Below are positions 18,295 to 27,331 of a stretch of DNA of 64,000 nt, in pieces. The notes beneath the pieces are model-generated. The model was not told where the DNA came from, did not search any database, and saw nothing but the letters and a program-made list of their open reading frames with translations. The stretch is from Mangrovimonas sp. YM274 (GTDB taxonomy: Bacteria > Bacteroidota > Bacteroidia > Flavobacteriales > Flavobacteriaceae), in contig NZ_CP133091.1 in assembly GCF_030908385.1 (NCBI RefSeq), positions 1,384,501-1,448,500 on the forward strand, in the 5' to 3' direction. Both the position numbers and the translations under genes were made by a program. Each line of letters begins with the position of its first letter. The first letter of the stretch is position 1.

Positions 18295-21200
18295 TTATTG
18301 ATGTTTTTCAATCCACTCTCTGGCGTTAACAAAAGCTTCAACCCAAGGCGATACTTCGTCTTGTCTGTTGCTTGGGTAGTGTGCCCAGTTCCATTGGAAT
18401 GTAGAACGCTCAATGTGCGGCATCGTTACTAAGTGACGACCTGTTGCATCACATAGCATAGCGGTGTTGTAATCCGATCCGTTTGGATTGTGTGGATATT
18501 CCGCGTAAGCGTATTTTCCAACAATGTTGTATTGGTCTTCAGATTTTGGTAAGTTAAATTTACCTTCACCATGAGAAATCCAAACTCCTAAAGTGCTTCC
18601 TGCTAAACTTGATAACATTACAGAATTGTTTTCCTGAATAGTTACAGAAGTAAATGAACTTTCGTGTTTATGAGAATCATTATGAACCATTTTACCATGA
18701 ACATCATGCTCAGGGTTAATCAATTCTAATTCCATCCATAACTGACAACCGTTACAAATACCAACTGAAAGTGTGTCTTCACGTTTGAAGAAGTTTTTAA
18801 TCACTTCATTCGCTTTTTCGTTGTATTTGATAGCTCCGGCCCAACCTTTAGCAGAACCTAAAACGTCTGAGTTAGAGAATCCACCAACAGCACCTAAGAA
18901 CTGAATGTCTTCAAGAGTTTCACGACCAGAAATTAAATCGGTCATGTGCACGTCTTTCACATCAAATCCGGCTAAGTACATAGCGTTTGCCATTTCACGC
19001 TCAGAGTTACTTCCTTTTTCACGTAAAATCGCTGCTTTTGGTCTTGGCTTACTAGCATCAATTACAGGAAGTTTCCCTGTAAAGTGACTTGGGAAGGTGT
19101 ACTGTAATGGTTGATTTTTATAGTTGTCGTAACGGTCTTTTGCTAAGCCGTTAGCAGTTTGTTTTTGATCTAATAAGAACGATGTTTTGTACCACATATC
19201 ACGTAATCGAGATACCGTCATGGTGAATACATCTGTTTCGTTGATGATGCTTAGCGTGTCACTTTCAGTTACTTTACCAATGTTGAAGAATTCAATGTTA
19301 GCTTCAGATAAAACAGACTCCACTGAAGTATCTTTCGACTGAATCACTAAACCAGCATTTTCAGCAAACAATACTTTAAATGAATCGTTTTCAGCTAAAG
19401 CGGTGATATCTAATTCCGCTCCTAAATTGTTGTCAGCAAAACATAACTCTAACAACGTTGTGATTAAACCACCAGAAGCCACATCGTGTCCTGCAACAAT
19501 TTGTCCGTCAAGAATTAATTGTTGAATGGTGTTGAATACGGTTTTAACGTAAGCAGCAGATTGAACATTTGGTGTGTCGTTACCAATTTTGTTAACTACC
19601 TGAGCAAATGAACTTCCACCTAATTTAAAGTTGTCCTGAGACAGGTTGATGTAATACACATCACCAGCTCCTTTTTGGAATACAGGTTCAACTACTTTAT
19701 TAATGTCGATACAGTTAGCCGCAGCCGAAATAATTACCGTACCAGGAGCAATAACCTCTTCGTTAGGGTATTTTTGCTTCATTGATAAGGAATCTTTTCC
19801 GGTTGGAACGTTGATACCTAAATCTATAGCGAATTCTGAAACCGCTTCAACAGCTTCATATAAACGCGCATCTTCACCTTCATTTTTACAAGGCCACATC
19901 CAGTTTGCCGATAAAGACACATTTTGTAATCCGTCTTTTAATGGCGCCCAAATAATGTTAGTTAAAGCTTCAGTAATCGAGTTTCTACTTCCTGCCACTG
20001 GATTGATTAATCCAGAAATAGGTGAGTGCCCGATAGAGGTTGCGATACCTTCCTTACCTTTATAATCTAAGGCCATCACACCAACGTTGTTTAATGGAAT
20101 TTGTAATGGTCCAACACATTGCTGTTTGGCTACTTTTCCACCAACACAACGATCTACTTTATTGGTTAACCAATCTTTAGAGGCTACAGCTTCTAATTGT
20201 AATAACTGGTCTAAATAATTGTAGAAGTTTTCTTTGTTGTAAGCAACGTCGGCATAATTGCGAGCTACTTTTTTATCATGCATATATGTTTTTGGTGAGC
20301 TACCAAACATATCATCCATGGCTAAATCCATTGGTTTGTGTCCGTTGGTTTTAGATTCAAATGTGAAACGGTGATTACCGGTTACGTCTCCAACCGTGTA
20401 CATTGGTGAACGCTCACGATCGGCAATCTTTTGTAAGGTTTCAATATGTTTTTCAGCAATCACTAATCCCATACGTTCCTGAGATTCGTTACCGATAATT
20501 TCTTTATCAGATAAGGTTGGGTCTCCTACAGGTAATTTATCTAAATCGATGTGTCCACCAGTTTCTTCAACTAATTCAGATAAACAGTTTAAGTGTCCAC
20601 CCGCACCGTGATCGTGGATAGAAACAATGTAGTTTTCATCACTTTCAACCATACCACGAACCGCATTAGCAGCACGTTTTTGCATTTCAGGATTCGAACG
20701 TTGTACCGCGTTTAACTCGATACCAGATTCAAATTCTCCTGTATCAGCCGATGATACCGCAGCACCACCCATACCAATACGGTAGTTTTCACCACCAAGA
20801 ATTACTACTTTATCGCCAGTTTTAGGAGTATCTTTTAAAGCTTGTTCAGCTTTACCATACCCAATACCTCCGGCTTGCATAATGACTTTATCGAATCCTA
20901 ATTTTCTGGCATCTTCTTCGTGCTCGAATGTTAATACCGAACCACAAATTAATGGCTGACCGAATTTGTTACCAAAATCTGAAGCACCATTAGACGCTTT
21001 AATTAAGATATCCATTGGCGTTTGGTATAACCACTTGCGCTCATCCATAGCTTGTTCCCATGGACGGTTTTCTTCCAAACGCGAGTAAGACGTCATATAA
21101 ACCGCAGTTCCAGCTAAAGGTAACGAGCCTTTACCACCAGCTAAACGGTCACGAATTTCACCTCCCGATCCTGTTGCAGCACCATTAAATGGCTCTACAG

Positions 21201-21960
21201 TAGTAGGGAAGTTGTGCGTTTCCGCTTTTAATGAAATAACAGATTCGAAATCTTTAGTTTCGTAAAAATCTGGTTTATCAGCTGTTTTAGGAGCGAATTG
21301 CTCAACAACAGGTCCCTTTACAAAAGCAACATTGTCTTTATATGCAGAAACGATATCGTTAGGATTGGTTTCAGAAGTTTTACGAATCATTTTAAATAAT
21401 GACGTCGGTTTTTCTTCACCATCAATAACAAATGTTCCATTGAAAATTTTGTGACGACAGTGCTCACTGTTTACTTGTGAGAAACCGAATACTTCAGAAT
21501 CGGTTAATGGGCGACCAATTTTTTCAGAAACACCTTCTAAGTAAGCCACTTCTTCATCACTTAAAGAAAGGCCTTCCTGAATGTTATAAGCTGCAATATC
21601 TTCAATATCAAGAATAGGTTCTGGCTTGATATCTATTGTGAATGATTCTTGGTGTAATCCGTTGAATTTTTCAGAAATCATAGGATCATATCCTTTGAAA
21701 TCTTCAGAAACAGCTTCGAATTCCTCAATTCGAATGATGTCTGAAATCCCCATGTTTTGAGTGATTTCTACCGCATTGGTACTCCAAGGCGTAATCATCG
21801 CTGCTCTTGGCCCAACAAAAAAAGCATCCAATGATGCTTGCTCTATTTTAGGCTGGTTGCCAAATAACCATGTTAATTTAGAAATGGTTTCTGTTGATAA
21901 TTCTTTTGTTGTTTGAACAGCAAAAACCTTACTGTTTACGTTTCCAAAGAAATGAATCAT
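18295..21960 (-). CDS. purL: Phosphoribosylformylglycinamidine synthase
   Basis: This is the large single-chain FGAM synthase that uses glutamine and ATP to convert FGAR to FGAM in step 4 of purine synthesis. From the ATG at 21960 (MIHFFGNVNSK) it has 1,221 residues, normal for the fused form. The order is the N-terminal PurS-like domain, two AIRS-like ATP domains (SVNSEHCRHK-like region and PTTVEPFNGAATGSGGEIRD) and a C-terminal glutaminase with VGICNGCQLW (nucleophile Cys) and the late His in MPHIERS. An in-frame ATG at 22014 lies upstream of a -7 promoter element and is rejected. It is apparently monocistronic. Confidence 0.97.
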   Translation of the reverse strand: MIHFFGNVNSKVFAVQTTKELSTETISKLTWLFGNQPKIEQASLDAFFVGPRAAMITPWSTNAVEITQNMGISDIIRIEEFEAVSEDFKGYDPMISEKFNGLHQESFTIDIKPEPILDIEDIAAYNIQEGLSLSDEEVAYLEGVSEKIGRPLTDSEVFGFSQVNSEHCRHKIFNGTFVIDGEEKPTSLFKMIRKTSETNPNDIVSAYKDNVAFVKGPVVEQFAPKTADKPDFYETKDFESVISLKAETHNFPTTVEPFNGAATGSGGEIRDRLAGGKGSLPLAGTAVYMTSYSRLEENRPWEQAMDERKWLYQTPMDILIKASNGASDFGNKFGQPLICGSVLTFEHEEDARKLGFDKVIMQAGGIGYGKAEQALKDTPKTGDKVVILGGENYRIGMGGAAVSSADTGEFESGIELNAVQRSNPEMQKRAANAVRGMVESDENYIVSIHDHGAGGHLNCLSELVEETGGHIDLDKLPVGDPTLSDKEIIGNESQERMGLVIAEKHIETLQKIADRERSPMYTVGDVTGNHRFTFESKTNGHKPMDLAMDDMFGSSPKTYMHDKKVARNYADVAYNKENFYNYLDQLLQLEAVASKDWLTNKVDRCVGGKVAKQQCVGPLQIPLNNVGVMALDYKGKEGIATSIGHSPISGLINPVAGSRNSITEALTNIIWAPLKDGLQNVSLSANWMWPCKNEGEDARLYEAVEAVSEFAIDLGINVPTGKDSLSMKQKYPNEEVIAPGTVIISAAANCIDINKVVEPVFQKGAGDVYYINLSQDNFKLGGSSFAQVVNKIGNDTPNVQSAAYVKTVFNTIQQLILDGQIVAGHDVASGGLITTLLELCFADNNLGAELDITALAENDSFKVLFAENAGLVIQSKDTSVESVLSEANIEFFNIGKVTESDTLSIINETDVFTMTVSRLRDMWYKTSFLLDQKQTANGLAKDRYDNYKNQPLQYTFPSHFTGKLPVIDASKPRPKAAILREKGSNSEREMANAMYLAGFDVKDVHMTDLISGRETLEDIQFLGAVGGFSNSDVLGSAKGWAGAIKYNEKANEVIKNFFKREDTLSVGICNGCQLWMELELINPEHDVHGKMVHNDSHKHESSFTSVTIQENNSVMLSSLAGSTLGVWISHGEGKFNLPKSEDQYNIVGKYAYAEYPHNPNGSDYNTAMLCDATGRHLVTMPHIERSTFQWNWAHYPSNRQDEVSPWVEAFVNAREWIEKHQ

Positions 21961-21991
21961 TGTTGATGTATTAGGTTGTAATTTGAAAATG

Positions 21992-21999
21992 CAAAAATA
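21992..21999 (-). promoter_or_regulatory. -7 element for purL
   Basis: On the minus strand this reads TATTTTTG, a perfect TAnnTTTG, 31 nt before the chosen purL start at 21960. It supports that start over the ATG at 22014. Confidence 0.5.
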
Positions 22000-22072
22000 C
22001 ACTTTTTTAGTCATTTAAGTGGCATTTTTTAGGAAAGCTTATTCCTATTTTCAAAGGGTTAATAAGTAGTGC

Positions 22073-22933
22073 TTAAAAGTACTTTTCCAAGAGATGACTA
22101 ACAGAACCATAGTAGCTCTTTCCAAACAAATTGAGGTGCACCAATAAGTAATAGAGTTGGTAAATAGAAATTCTGTCTTGGGTATGGGAAGTTTCGGAAT
22201 GTTGTTTGTAGTAAGCCTTATAGAATTCTGGGGCAAAACCACCAAATAATTTGCTCATGGCAATGTCTACTTCATGGTGTCCGTAGTAAGGCGCAGGGTC
22301 TATAAGATAGGGAGTGCCTTCTTGAGAAATCAGGTAATTCCCGCTCCATAAATCGCCATGTAAAAGTGAGGGGACTACATTTTGGAAGAAGGGAGCAAGT
22401 TTTGCTGTCATTTGTTCTTTTGAAGGACATTCTGACTCTAAAAGTAATTGGTTTAGAATAGCGAGTTGTAATTGTGGAAACAGTCGTTCGTTTACGTAGA
22501 ATTCGATCCAAGTGTTAGTTGGTTTGTTACTTTGATGCAAACTTCCTATATAATTGTCACTAACAAACCCAAACGAGCTGCTAGATACCTTGTGTAAGTT
22601 TCCTAATTGTTTTCCAAGCGTTTTAAAATTTTTGGAAGAAGGAGTTTTTGCAGGTATATATTCCATGAGTAGAAGAGAAGTGTCTTCAAGTTTATTGCAA
22701 TGTAATACGTCTGGAGTGGAAATGGTATTGGTTTCAGCAATGTCCTTCAGTCCCAAGGCTTCCTTTTGAAACATATCGAGAGCTTTGGGACTCTTGTTGG
22801 CTTTTAGGAAATAGGAATTGTCCCTGGTTCTTAATAAATAAGCCTGAGAAATATCTCCTCCTGAAATGGATTGAAAGTCCAAAATGGATTCATTTAATTG
22901 TTCAGATAGGTAGGTGATGATATTGGTTTCCAT
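22073..22933 (-). CDS. Fructosamine kinase / APH-family small-molecule kinase
   Basis: The 286-residue protein is a protein-kinase-like phosphotransferase of the fructosamine/ketosamine-3-kinase family. It has a glycine-containing N-lobe (SGGDISQAYLL), an ATP-anchoring Lys (FLKANKS), the catalytic loop LHGDLWSGN and the metal-binding LIDPAPYYGHHEVD. Family members phosphorylate sugar groups on glycated proteins so that they fall off, a repair step. The length is the family norm. On the minus strand it follows endonuclease I, but a hairpin with a T-run ends a few bases before its ATG, so its expression is a puzzle (see findings). Confidence 0.88.
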   Translation of the reverse strand: METNIITYLSEQLNESILDFQSISGGDISQAYLLRTRDNSYFLKANKSPKALDMFQKEALGLKDIAETNTISTPDVLHCNKLEDTSLLLMEYIPAKTPSSKNFKTLGKQLGNLHKVSSSSFGFVSDNYIGSLHQSNKPTNTWIEFYVNERLFPQLQLAILNQLLLESECPSKEQMTAKLAPFFQNVVPSLLHGDLWSGNYLISQEGTPYLIDPAPYYGHHEVDIAMSKLFGGFAPEFYKAYYKQHSETSHTQDRISIYQLYYLLVHLNLFGKSYYGSVSHLLEKYF

Positions 22934-22937
22934 GCAA

Positions 22938-22969
22938 TAAAAAAGGTCATCTGTTGATATGATGACCTT
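22938..22969 (-). terminator. Intrinsic terminator after the endonuclease I gene
   Basis: On the minus strand a 9-bp stem AAGGTCATC with GATGACCTT closes a 9-nt loop and is followed by a T-run. It ends only about nine bases before the ATG of the fructosamine-kinase-like gene. Confidence 0.75.
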
Positions 22970-22993
22970 AAAATTACAAATTCTTAATGAAAG

Positions 22994-24082
22994 CTATTGT
23001 TTGATAAGCTTTTTGGTGACTGCCTGATTTTGATACTGTAATTTGACCAGATAGATGCCGCTGTTTAGCTTGGAAATGTCCAACTTATTTTCAGTGTTGG
23101 AAACCTGTTTTTCAAGAGTCAGTTTACCTAAAACACTATAGATTTGAATTTCCAAATCAAAAGAAGTATCTATATAAAGTGTATTGCCATTTACTGGGTT
23201 GGGGTAGAAGTTAGGTTCCAAGTTTGTTTGGTACTCGCTAACTGATAATTCTTCCTGCCAAATAGCACTTACATATTCGGGGTGGTCAATAAAGGGGTTC
23301 CGATTGTCCTGATGCTCAAAAATGGCATTGTTTCTATCTATTTCCTTATTGCTTACAGGGTCGTTGATATGCCAACTGTAAAGCAGGTCTAAAGCCCATT
23401 GTTCAAATACTTTATCGCTGCTGCCATCCAACATACTGTTGCCGTTGGTGTCGTTCGTTTCCCATGAAGCCACATCTTCTTGGTAACGAACAGCAATATA
23501 AAATAGACCACGGGCAATATCCCCTTTATAATCGTCTATAGGTTCAAAAACTTCTCCTACAGGTCCCGAAAGGTCAGTGCTGCCTCTTTGACTACTGTTT
23601 AGAGACGTGTAGCTTGCCGTAGAAACTTCGCCAAAAGCCAAATTACCACGTTCAGCATTGACTTTTTTATCCGTTGGTAGAATATGGAAGGCATCGGCAA
23701 ATATGGGATGGTTTTGGTTGTTGCCAAACCAACTTCGAGGAAAGGTATGTTCACGGTTGTATTTATCACATTCTACAGTACCACCTGTGCCATTGTCTTG
23801 GTCGGTGCCAAATTCAAAATCACAATCGCTATAAATATCCCAAACCTTACCATCAGCTCTTACATCAGAAGTTTGGTACAAAGTCCAAAGTTGACTATAG
23901 GTTACGGAAGTATCGTGGAAGACTTGGCCGTTACTATCATCAATGTCATCAATAATAGATTTAAGGGCTGTTTTTAGGGAATACCCCTCGAGTCCTTCGG
24001 CTGCATCATAATACCCTTCAGGAATCTGAGCAAACAAACGGAAAGTCATGAAAAATAAAAGCAGTAGGTAGTTATGTTTCAT
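22994..24082 (-). CDS. Secreted endonuclease I with T9SS sorting domain
   Basis: The 362-residue protein has a Sec signal peptide (residues 1-19). It then carries an endonuclease I (NucM/EndA-type, beta-beta-alpha-metal fold) domain with CDKYNREHTFPRSWF; the catalytic His is at about 112 and further conserved residues lie in DAFHILPTD. The C-terminal 75 residues are a T9SS type A sorting domain (FYPNPVNGN, then SGIYLVKLQY, ending KKLIKQ). It should be an extracellular or surface nuclease that degrades DNA for nutrients or from biofilm. It starts 18 bp after the RsmB-like gene and is probably co-transcribed with it; a terminator follows. Confidence 0.9.
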   Translation of the reverse strand: MKHNYLLLLFFMTFRLFAQIPEGYYDAAEGLEGYSLKTALKSIIDDIDDSNGQVFHDTSVTYSQLWTLYQTSDVRADGKVWDIYSDCDFEFGTDQDNGTGGTVECDKYNREHTFPRSWFGNNQNHPIFADAFHILPTDKKVNAERGNLAFGEVSTASYTSLNSSQRGSTDLSGPVGEVFEPIDDYKGDIARGLFYIAVRYQEDVASWETNDTNGNSMLDGSSDKVFEQWALDLLYSWHINDPVSNKEIDRNNAIFEHQDNRNPFIDHPEYVSAIWQEELSVSEYQTNLEPNFYPNPVNGNTLYIDTSFDLEIQIYSVLGKLTLEKQVSNTENKLDISKLNSGIYLVKLQYQNQAVTKKLIKQ

Positions 24083-24100
24083 AAACGTACGTTTCGGTTA

Positions 24101-25315
24101 TTATTTGTTTTTCTCCAATTGAGCCATGTAAAAACCATCAAATCCAGATTCGTAGGCCAAAATCTTTTTGTCTTTTACCAATTTGAAATCTTTACCGTTT
24201 TCCGACTTCAAAAAGGCGGCCACTTGGTTTTGGTTTTCCGATGGTAATACAGAACAGGTGGCATATACCAATTTTCCTCCTGGTTTTACCATTTTGGAAT
24301 ATTGTTGCAATACTTCCTGTTGGGTCACTTTGATATTTTCAATGAATTCAGGTTCCAGTTTCCACTTGGAATCTGGGTTTCTTCTCATTACTCCCAAACC
24401 AGAACACGGCGCATCAATTAAAACTCTATCAGCTTTTCCGTAAAGCTTCTTGATAGGCTTGGTAGAATCCAAAACTTTTAAATCCAAATTGTGCACACCG
24501 TTGCGTTTTGCTCTAACCTTGAGCTTTTTCAATTTACTTTCGTAAATGTCCATGGCAACTATTTGGCCTTTGTTTTCCATAAGGGAAGCAATGTGCAATG
24601 TTTTTCCACCGGCTCCCGCACAGGTATCAACAACTTTCATGCCAGGGGCAACGTCCAAATATGGCGCAACCAATTGAGAAGAAGCATCCTGAACCTCGAA
24701 CCACCCTTCTTTAAAAGCTTCAGTTTTAAAAACATTGGCACGTTCCTTAAGCCTTAAGGCAGAAGGGTAGTTTGATAAAAACTCAGTCTCTATATTTTCA
24801 GACTGAAGACGAAGTTGAAGGTCTTTCTTGTTGGTTTTTAAAGTGTTCACCCTTAAAATTACATCGGCCTGTTCGTTTTGTTTTGAAATTTCTTTGGTCC
24901 AAACTGCTTCGCCTAATTCTTGAACCCCGAGCTCGTCCATCCAATCCGGAATGGAGTCGCGGAACTTTCTAATTTTGGAAAGTTCATCAAAACGTCCTTT
25001 TATTTTTCGTTGCGGCGTGTTTTCAAAATATTTCCAATCAGGCAATCTAATACCTTTCAAGGTAGCCCAAACAGCAAACAGGCGCCAAATATCATCTCTG
25101 TTAAAAGGTTCCTTTACATTGGCGATTTCAGCATACAGGCGCTTCCAACGTACAATATCGTAAGTAGTTTCGGCTACAAAGGCACGGTCACGACTTCCCC
25201 AACGCTTGTCGCGTTTCAAAAGCTGTTGGATTACTTTATCGGCATAAAGCCCTTCATTGAATATTTGTAATAAACCATCTACGGTTGCAAAACATAGGTT
25301 TCTGTGTAAGCGCAT
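24101..25315 (-). CDS. RsmB/NOP-family RNA cytosine-C5 methyltransferase
   Basis: The 404-residue SAM-dependent enzyme has the SAM loop DTCAGAGGKTLHIA (230-243). Its two catalytic cysteines are Cys304 in DAPCSGLGVMRR and Cys354 in ATCSVLPSEN, the arrangement of m5C RNA methyltransferases. The N-terminal 150 residues are helical, as in RsmB-like proteins. The target is most likely rRNA, but another RNA is possible. A -7 element TACCTTTG lies at 25399-25406 on the minus strand, about 85 nt upstream. It is followed closely by the T9SS endonuclease gene. Confidence 0.9.
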   Translation of the reverse strand: MRLHRNLCFATVDGLLQIFNEGLYADKVIQQLLKRDKRWGSRDRAFVAETTYDIVRWKRLYAEIANVKEPFNRDDIWRLFAVWATLKGIRLPDWKYFENTPQRKIKGRFDELSKIRKFRDSIPDWMDELGVQELGEAVWTKEISKQNEQADVILRVNTLKTNKKDLQLRLQSENIETEFLSNYPSALRLKERANVFKTEAFKEGWFEVQDASSQLVAPYLDVAPGMKVVDTCAGAGGKTLHIASLMENKGQIVAMDIYESKLKKLKVRAKRNGVHNLDLKVLDSTKPIKKLYGKADRVLIDAPCSGLGVMRRNPDSKWKLEPEFIENIKVTQQEVLQQYSKMVKPGGKLVYATCSVLPSENQNQVAAFLKSENGKDFKLVKDKKILAYESGFDGFYMAQLEKNK

Positions 25316-25398
25316 ATTGTAATGTTCAAGGCCCTGTTGGCTAATTGGTTTTAATGCAATAGTTTAACAGTTGCCAGATTTAAAAAAATAAAAACATG

Positions 25399-25406
25399 CA
25401 AAGGTA
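25399..25406 (-). promoter_or_regulatory. -7 element for the RsmB-like gene
   Basis: The minus strand reads TACCTTTG, a perfect TAnnTTTG match. No -33 at standard spacing was seen. Confidence 0.4.
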
Positions 25407-25478
25407 GTTTAAAAGCTACGAATAGTCATAAGAATTTTAAGTAAAACACATTCATTTCGATATGTTGTGGTTGAAATG

Positions 25479-25507
25479 AAAAAGGAAGCCATTTTGGCTT
25501 CCTTTTT
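25479..25507 (-). terminator. Intrinsic terminator of ECF operon 1
   Basis: The stem AAAGGAAGCC with GGCTTCCTTT closes a 5-nt loop; the minus-strand T-run follows. It begins 2 bp after the stop codon of the last operon gene. Confidence 0.85.
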
Positions 25508-25508
25508 A

Positions 25509-25952
25509 TTATGGTTTCCCGCGTTGTTCGCGACGACGTTTTTTGAATTCTTCAAACATTTGATGTTTAAAATCATCTTCGGATTGTTTGAGGAGTAAAA
25601 TTTTCTTGGCAGATAAAATTTCCTGTAAATCCTTGAGAAATTTAATCTTTAATTGGTGGCGTTGGTCTTCGATAGCTGCAATTTCATTTAGTAGGGTTTT
25701 GGCCTCGGGTTCAGTTAAATTTTCCAAATTGGCATTTCTACGTTTAGTATAGGCCTCATGCCTTAGTTGATTGCTGGTTGCTTCGTAGGTATTATATACT
25801 GGCCAAAACTCTTGAGCCTCTTTTTTTGTAAGATTTAAACGTTCGGTTAAAAAGGCAATTTTCAAAGTTTTAATTTTTTCTCTGTCAGGTCTTTGGGCTT
25901 GTATGCCCAAACTGATACAGAAGAGAAGTAATGTTAAAGTGAATTGTTTCAT
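25509..25952 (-). CDS. Periplasmic helical protein of ECF operon 1
   Basis: The 147-residue protein has a Sec signal peptide (residues 1-19, ending IQAQ) and a mature part that is almost wholly helical and charged. Its phrase RLNLTKKEAQEFWPVYNTY resembles the LTxxQ repeats of the Spy/CpxP family of periplasmic stress proteins. Its ATG overlaps the stop of the preceding gene by 4 bp, so the two are translationally coupled. As the third gene after a sigma factor and a membrane protein it may report envelope stress, but that is inference. The C-terminus is strongly basic (KKRRREQRGKP). Confidence 0.75.
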   Translation of the reverse strand: MKQFTLTLLLFCISLGIQAQRPDREKIKTLKIAFLTERLNLTKKEAQEFWPVYNTYEATSNQLRHEAYTKRRNANLENLTEPEAKTLLNEIAAIEDQRHQLKIKFLKDLQEILSAKKILLLKQSEDDFKHQMFEEFKKRRREQRGKP

Positions 25953-26464
25953 GGTTCTGATATGAATTCCAAGTCGTCAAGCGACGAGTGTTCTAAAAGG
26001 TAATTTTCTATAGTTGAATCGGGGATCTCACTATCATCAAAGCCCTCAAAAAGGACATAGTCTTCACTGTTAAGAACTACTAAGTCTTGAACAGAAAAGT
26101 CTTCTTCAGATAGATAGTTTTCTATAGATACGGTCTCTAGGTCGTTAAAGTCTATATTGTTTTTAGAGTTTATAAAAATGCCCAATAGCACTAGGATACT
26201 GGCTGCAATTCCTGTAATGTACAATGAGGTTTTCCATGTCCAAAATGGTAGAGTTTTGGGTGTTGAAGCTTTTTCTATGCTAAGTTTTCTTAAAACTTTG
26301 GCATCAAAGGTATCAAAGTAATTAGTAGGCACATCAAATCCATGGACATCAATTTGGCTGGACAATTTTGTTTGGTCCCAAAGTGCCTCCTCGACCTTAT
26401 CAAAATAGCCGTCCGGAATTTTATGCCCCGTACTTTTGTTAAGATGTAATTTGTTGTGTTTCAT
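25949..26464 (-). CDS. Membrane anti-sigma factor candidate
   Basis: The 171-residue protein has a cytoplasmic N-terminal half, one transmembrane helix (about 92-112, TSLYITGIAASILVLLGIFI) and an acidic C-terminal half. The N-terminal half repeats a short motif, IPDGYFDKVEEALW and VPTNYFDTFDAKVL. Such PxxYFD motifs recur in Bacteroidota proteins encoded next to ECF sigma factors and may contact the sigma factor. It sits 31 bp after the sigma gene and overlaps the next gene by 4 bp. No zinc-binding anti-sigma motif is present, so the role rests on context. Confidence 0.7.
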   Translation of the reverse strand: MKHNKLHLNKSTGHKIPDGYFDKVEEALWDQTKLSSQIDVHGFDVPTNYFDTFDAKVLRKLSIEKASTPKTLPFWTWKTSLYITGIAASILVLLGIFINSKNNIDFNDLETVSIENYLSEEDFSVQDLVVLNSEDYVLFEGFDDSEIPDSTIENYLLEHSSLDDLEFISEP

Positions 26465-26495
26465 TGTATATTAGACTAAATAGGTCTTAAAAGGT

Positions 26496-27038
26496 TTAAT
26501 GCGAGCTTAGGTATTGTTCTATTTTCTTCACAGCAATATGATAAGATGCTTTGAGGGCACCTTCACTGGTTTCCAATATGTCTGACATTTCTCTATATGT
26601 AATATCATCAAAATATTTCATATTGAAAATAAGCTGTTGCTTTTGTGGTAACAAGGCAATAGCCTTCTGTAATTTTAATTGAATTTCATCACCCTCAAAA
26701 TACACATCGGCTTGTAAATTATCAATGGCCTGTTGCTGAATGTCCTCACTAGATACTTTCAAAAACCTGGCTTTGCGGTTTAAAAACGTGATGGATTCGT
26801 TGGTGGCTATCCGGTACATCCACGAAAACAATTGGCTTTCTCCCTTAAAGTTATGGATGTTTTTATAAACTTTTATAAAAGTGTTTTGCAAAACGTCATC
26901 AGCATCATCGTGGGAAATGACTATTTTCCTGATGTGCCAATATAAACGCTCCTTATACTGAGACAGCAATTCTTTAAATGCCTGTTCTTTGGTGCGTTCT
27001 GTTTTTAATTGAACTATGAGGTCTTGCTCGCTTATCAC
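26496..27038 (-). CDS. ECF-type RNA polymerase sigma factor
   Basis: The 180-residue sigma-70-family protein has region 2 (about 22-95, with DDADDVLQNTFIKVYKN and FSWMYRIATNESI) and region 4 (about 115-175, with ALLPQKQQLIFNMKYFDDITYREMS and the helix-turn-helix TSEGALKASYHIAVKKIE). It lacks regions 1 and 3, as expected for ECF factors. It is the first gene of a three-gene operon with a membrane anti-sigma candidate and a periplasmic helical protein. An ECF-like promoter lies just upstream, which suggests autoregulation. Confidence 0.93.
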   Translation of the reverse strand: MISEQDLIVQLKTERTKEQAFKELLSQYKERLYWHIRKIVISHDDADDVLQNTFIKVYKNIHNFKGESQLFSWMYRIATNESITFLNRKARFLKVSSEDIQQQAIDNLQADVYFEGDEIQLKLQKAIALLPQKQQLIFNMKYFDDITYREMSDILETSEGALKASYHIAVKKIEQYLSSH

Positions 27039-27052
27039 CTTTTGTTTATTGC

Positions 27053-27079
27053 TTAGACCCTACAAATTAGGAAAAGTTT
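27053..27079 (-). promoter_or_regulatory. Possible ECF-dependent promoter of operon 1
   Basis: On the minus strand AAACTTTT (27079-27072) is followed after 13 nt by GTCTAA (27058-27053), 14 nt before the sigma gene. The AAC and GTC cores at this spacing are typical of ECF promoters. That its own sigma reads it is inference. Confidence 0.4.
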
Positions 27080-27269
27080 AATGGAATTTTAATGAAATAT
27101 TATTTTTAATTATTTAGTTGGTTATCAGTGCGTTATAATATTATAAAATCGATGAAATGCAATTAAATACGATAAAAAGCGTGTTTTTCTTGGTTTGTAT
27201 GTGAAAATGTGCTAAGTTTACATCAGCCTAACCTACAAACCTGTTACCAATGTCCCCAAATTTGGTAAT

Positions 27270-27308
27270 ATAAAAGAAAAGGATGCAACAACTGTCGCAT
27301 CCTTTTCT
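27270..27308 (-). terminator. Intrinsic terminator after the ABC exporter
   Basis: A 12-bp perfect stem (27275-27286 with 27297-27308) closes a 10-nt loop; the minus-strand tract after it is T-rich. It ends the leftward unit that finishes with the ABC exporter. Confidence 0.85.
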
Positions 27309-27331
27309 GGCTTTAAAGGGTGTTTGTTTTG

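Noticed and set aside
21961-22014. ATG at 22014 as the start of purL
   Set aside because: A perfect -7 element lies between it and the next ATG at 21960, which also matches the usual PurL N-terminus.
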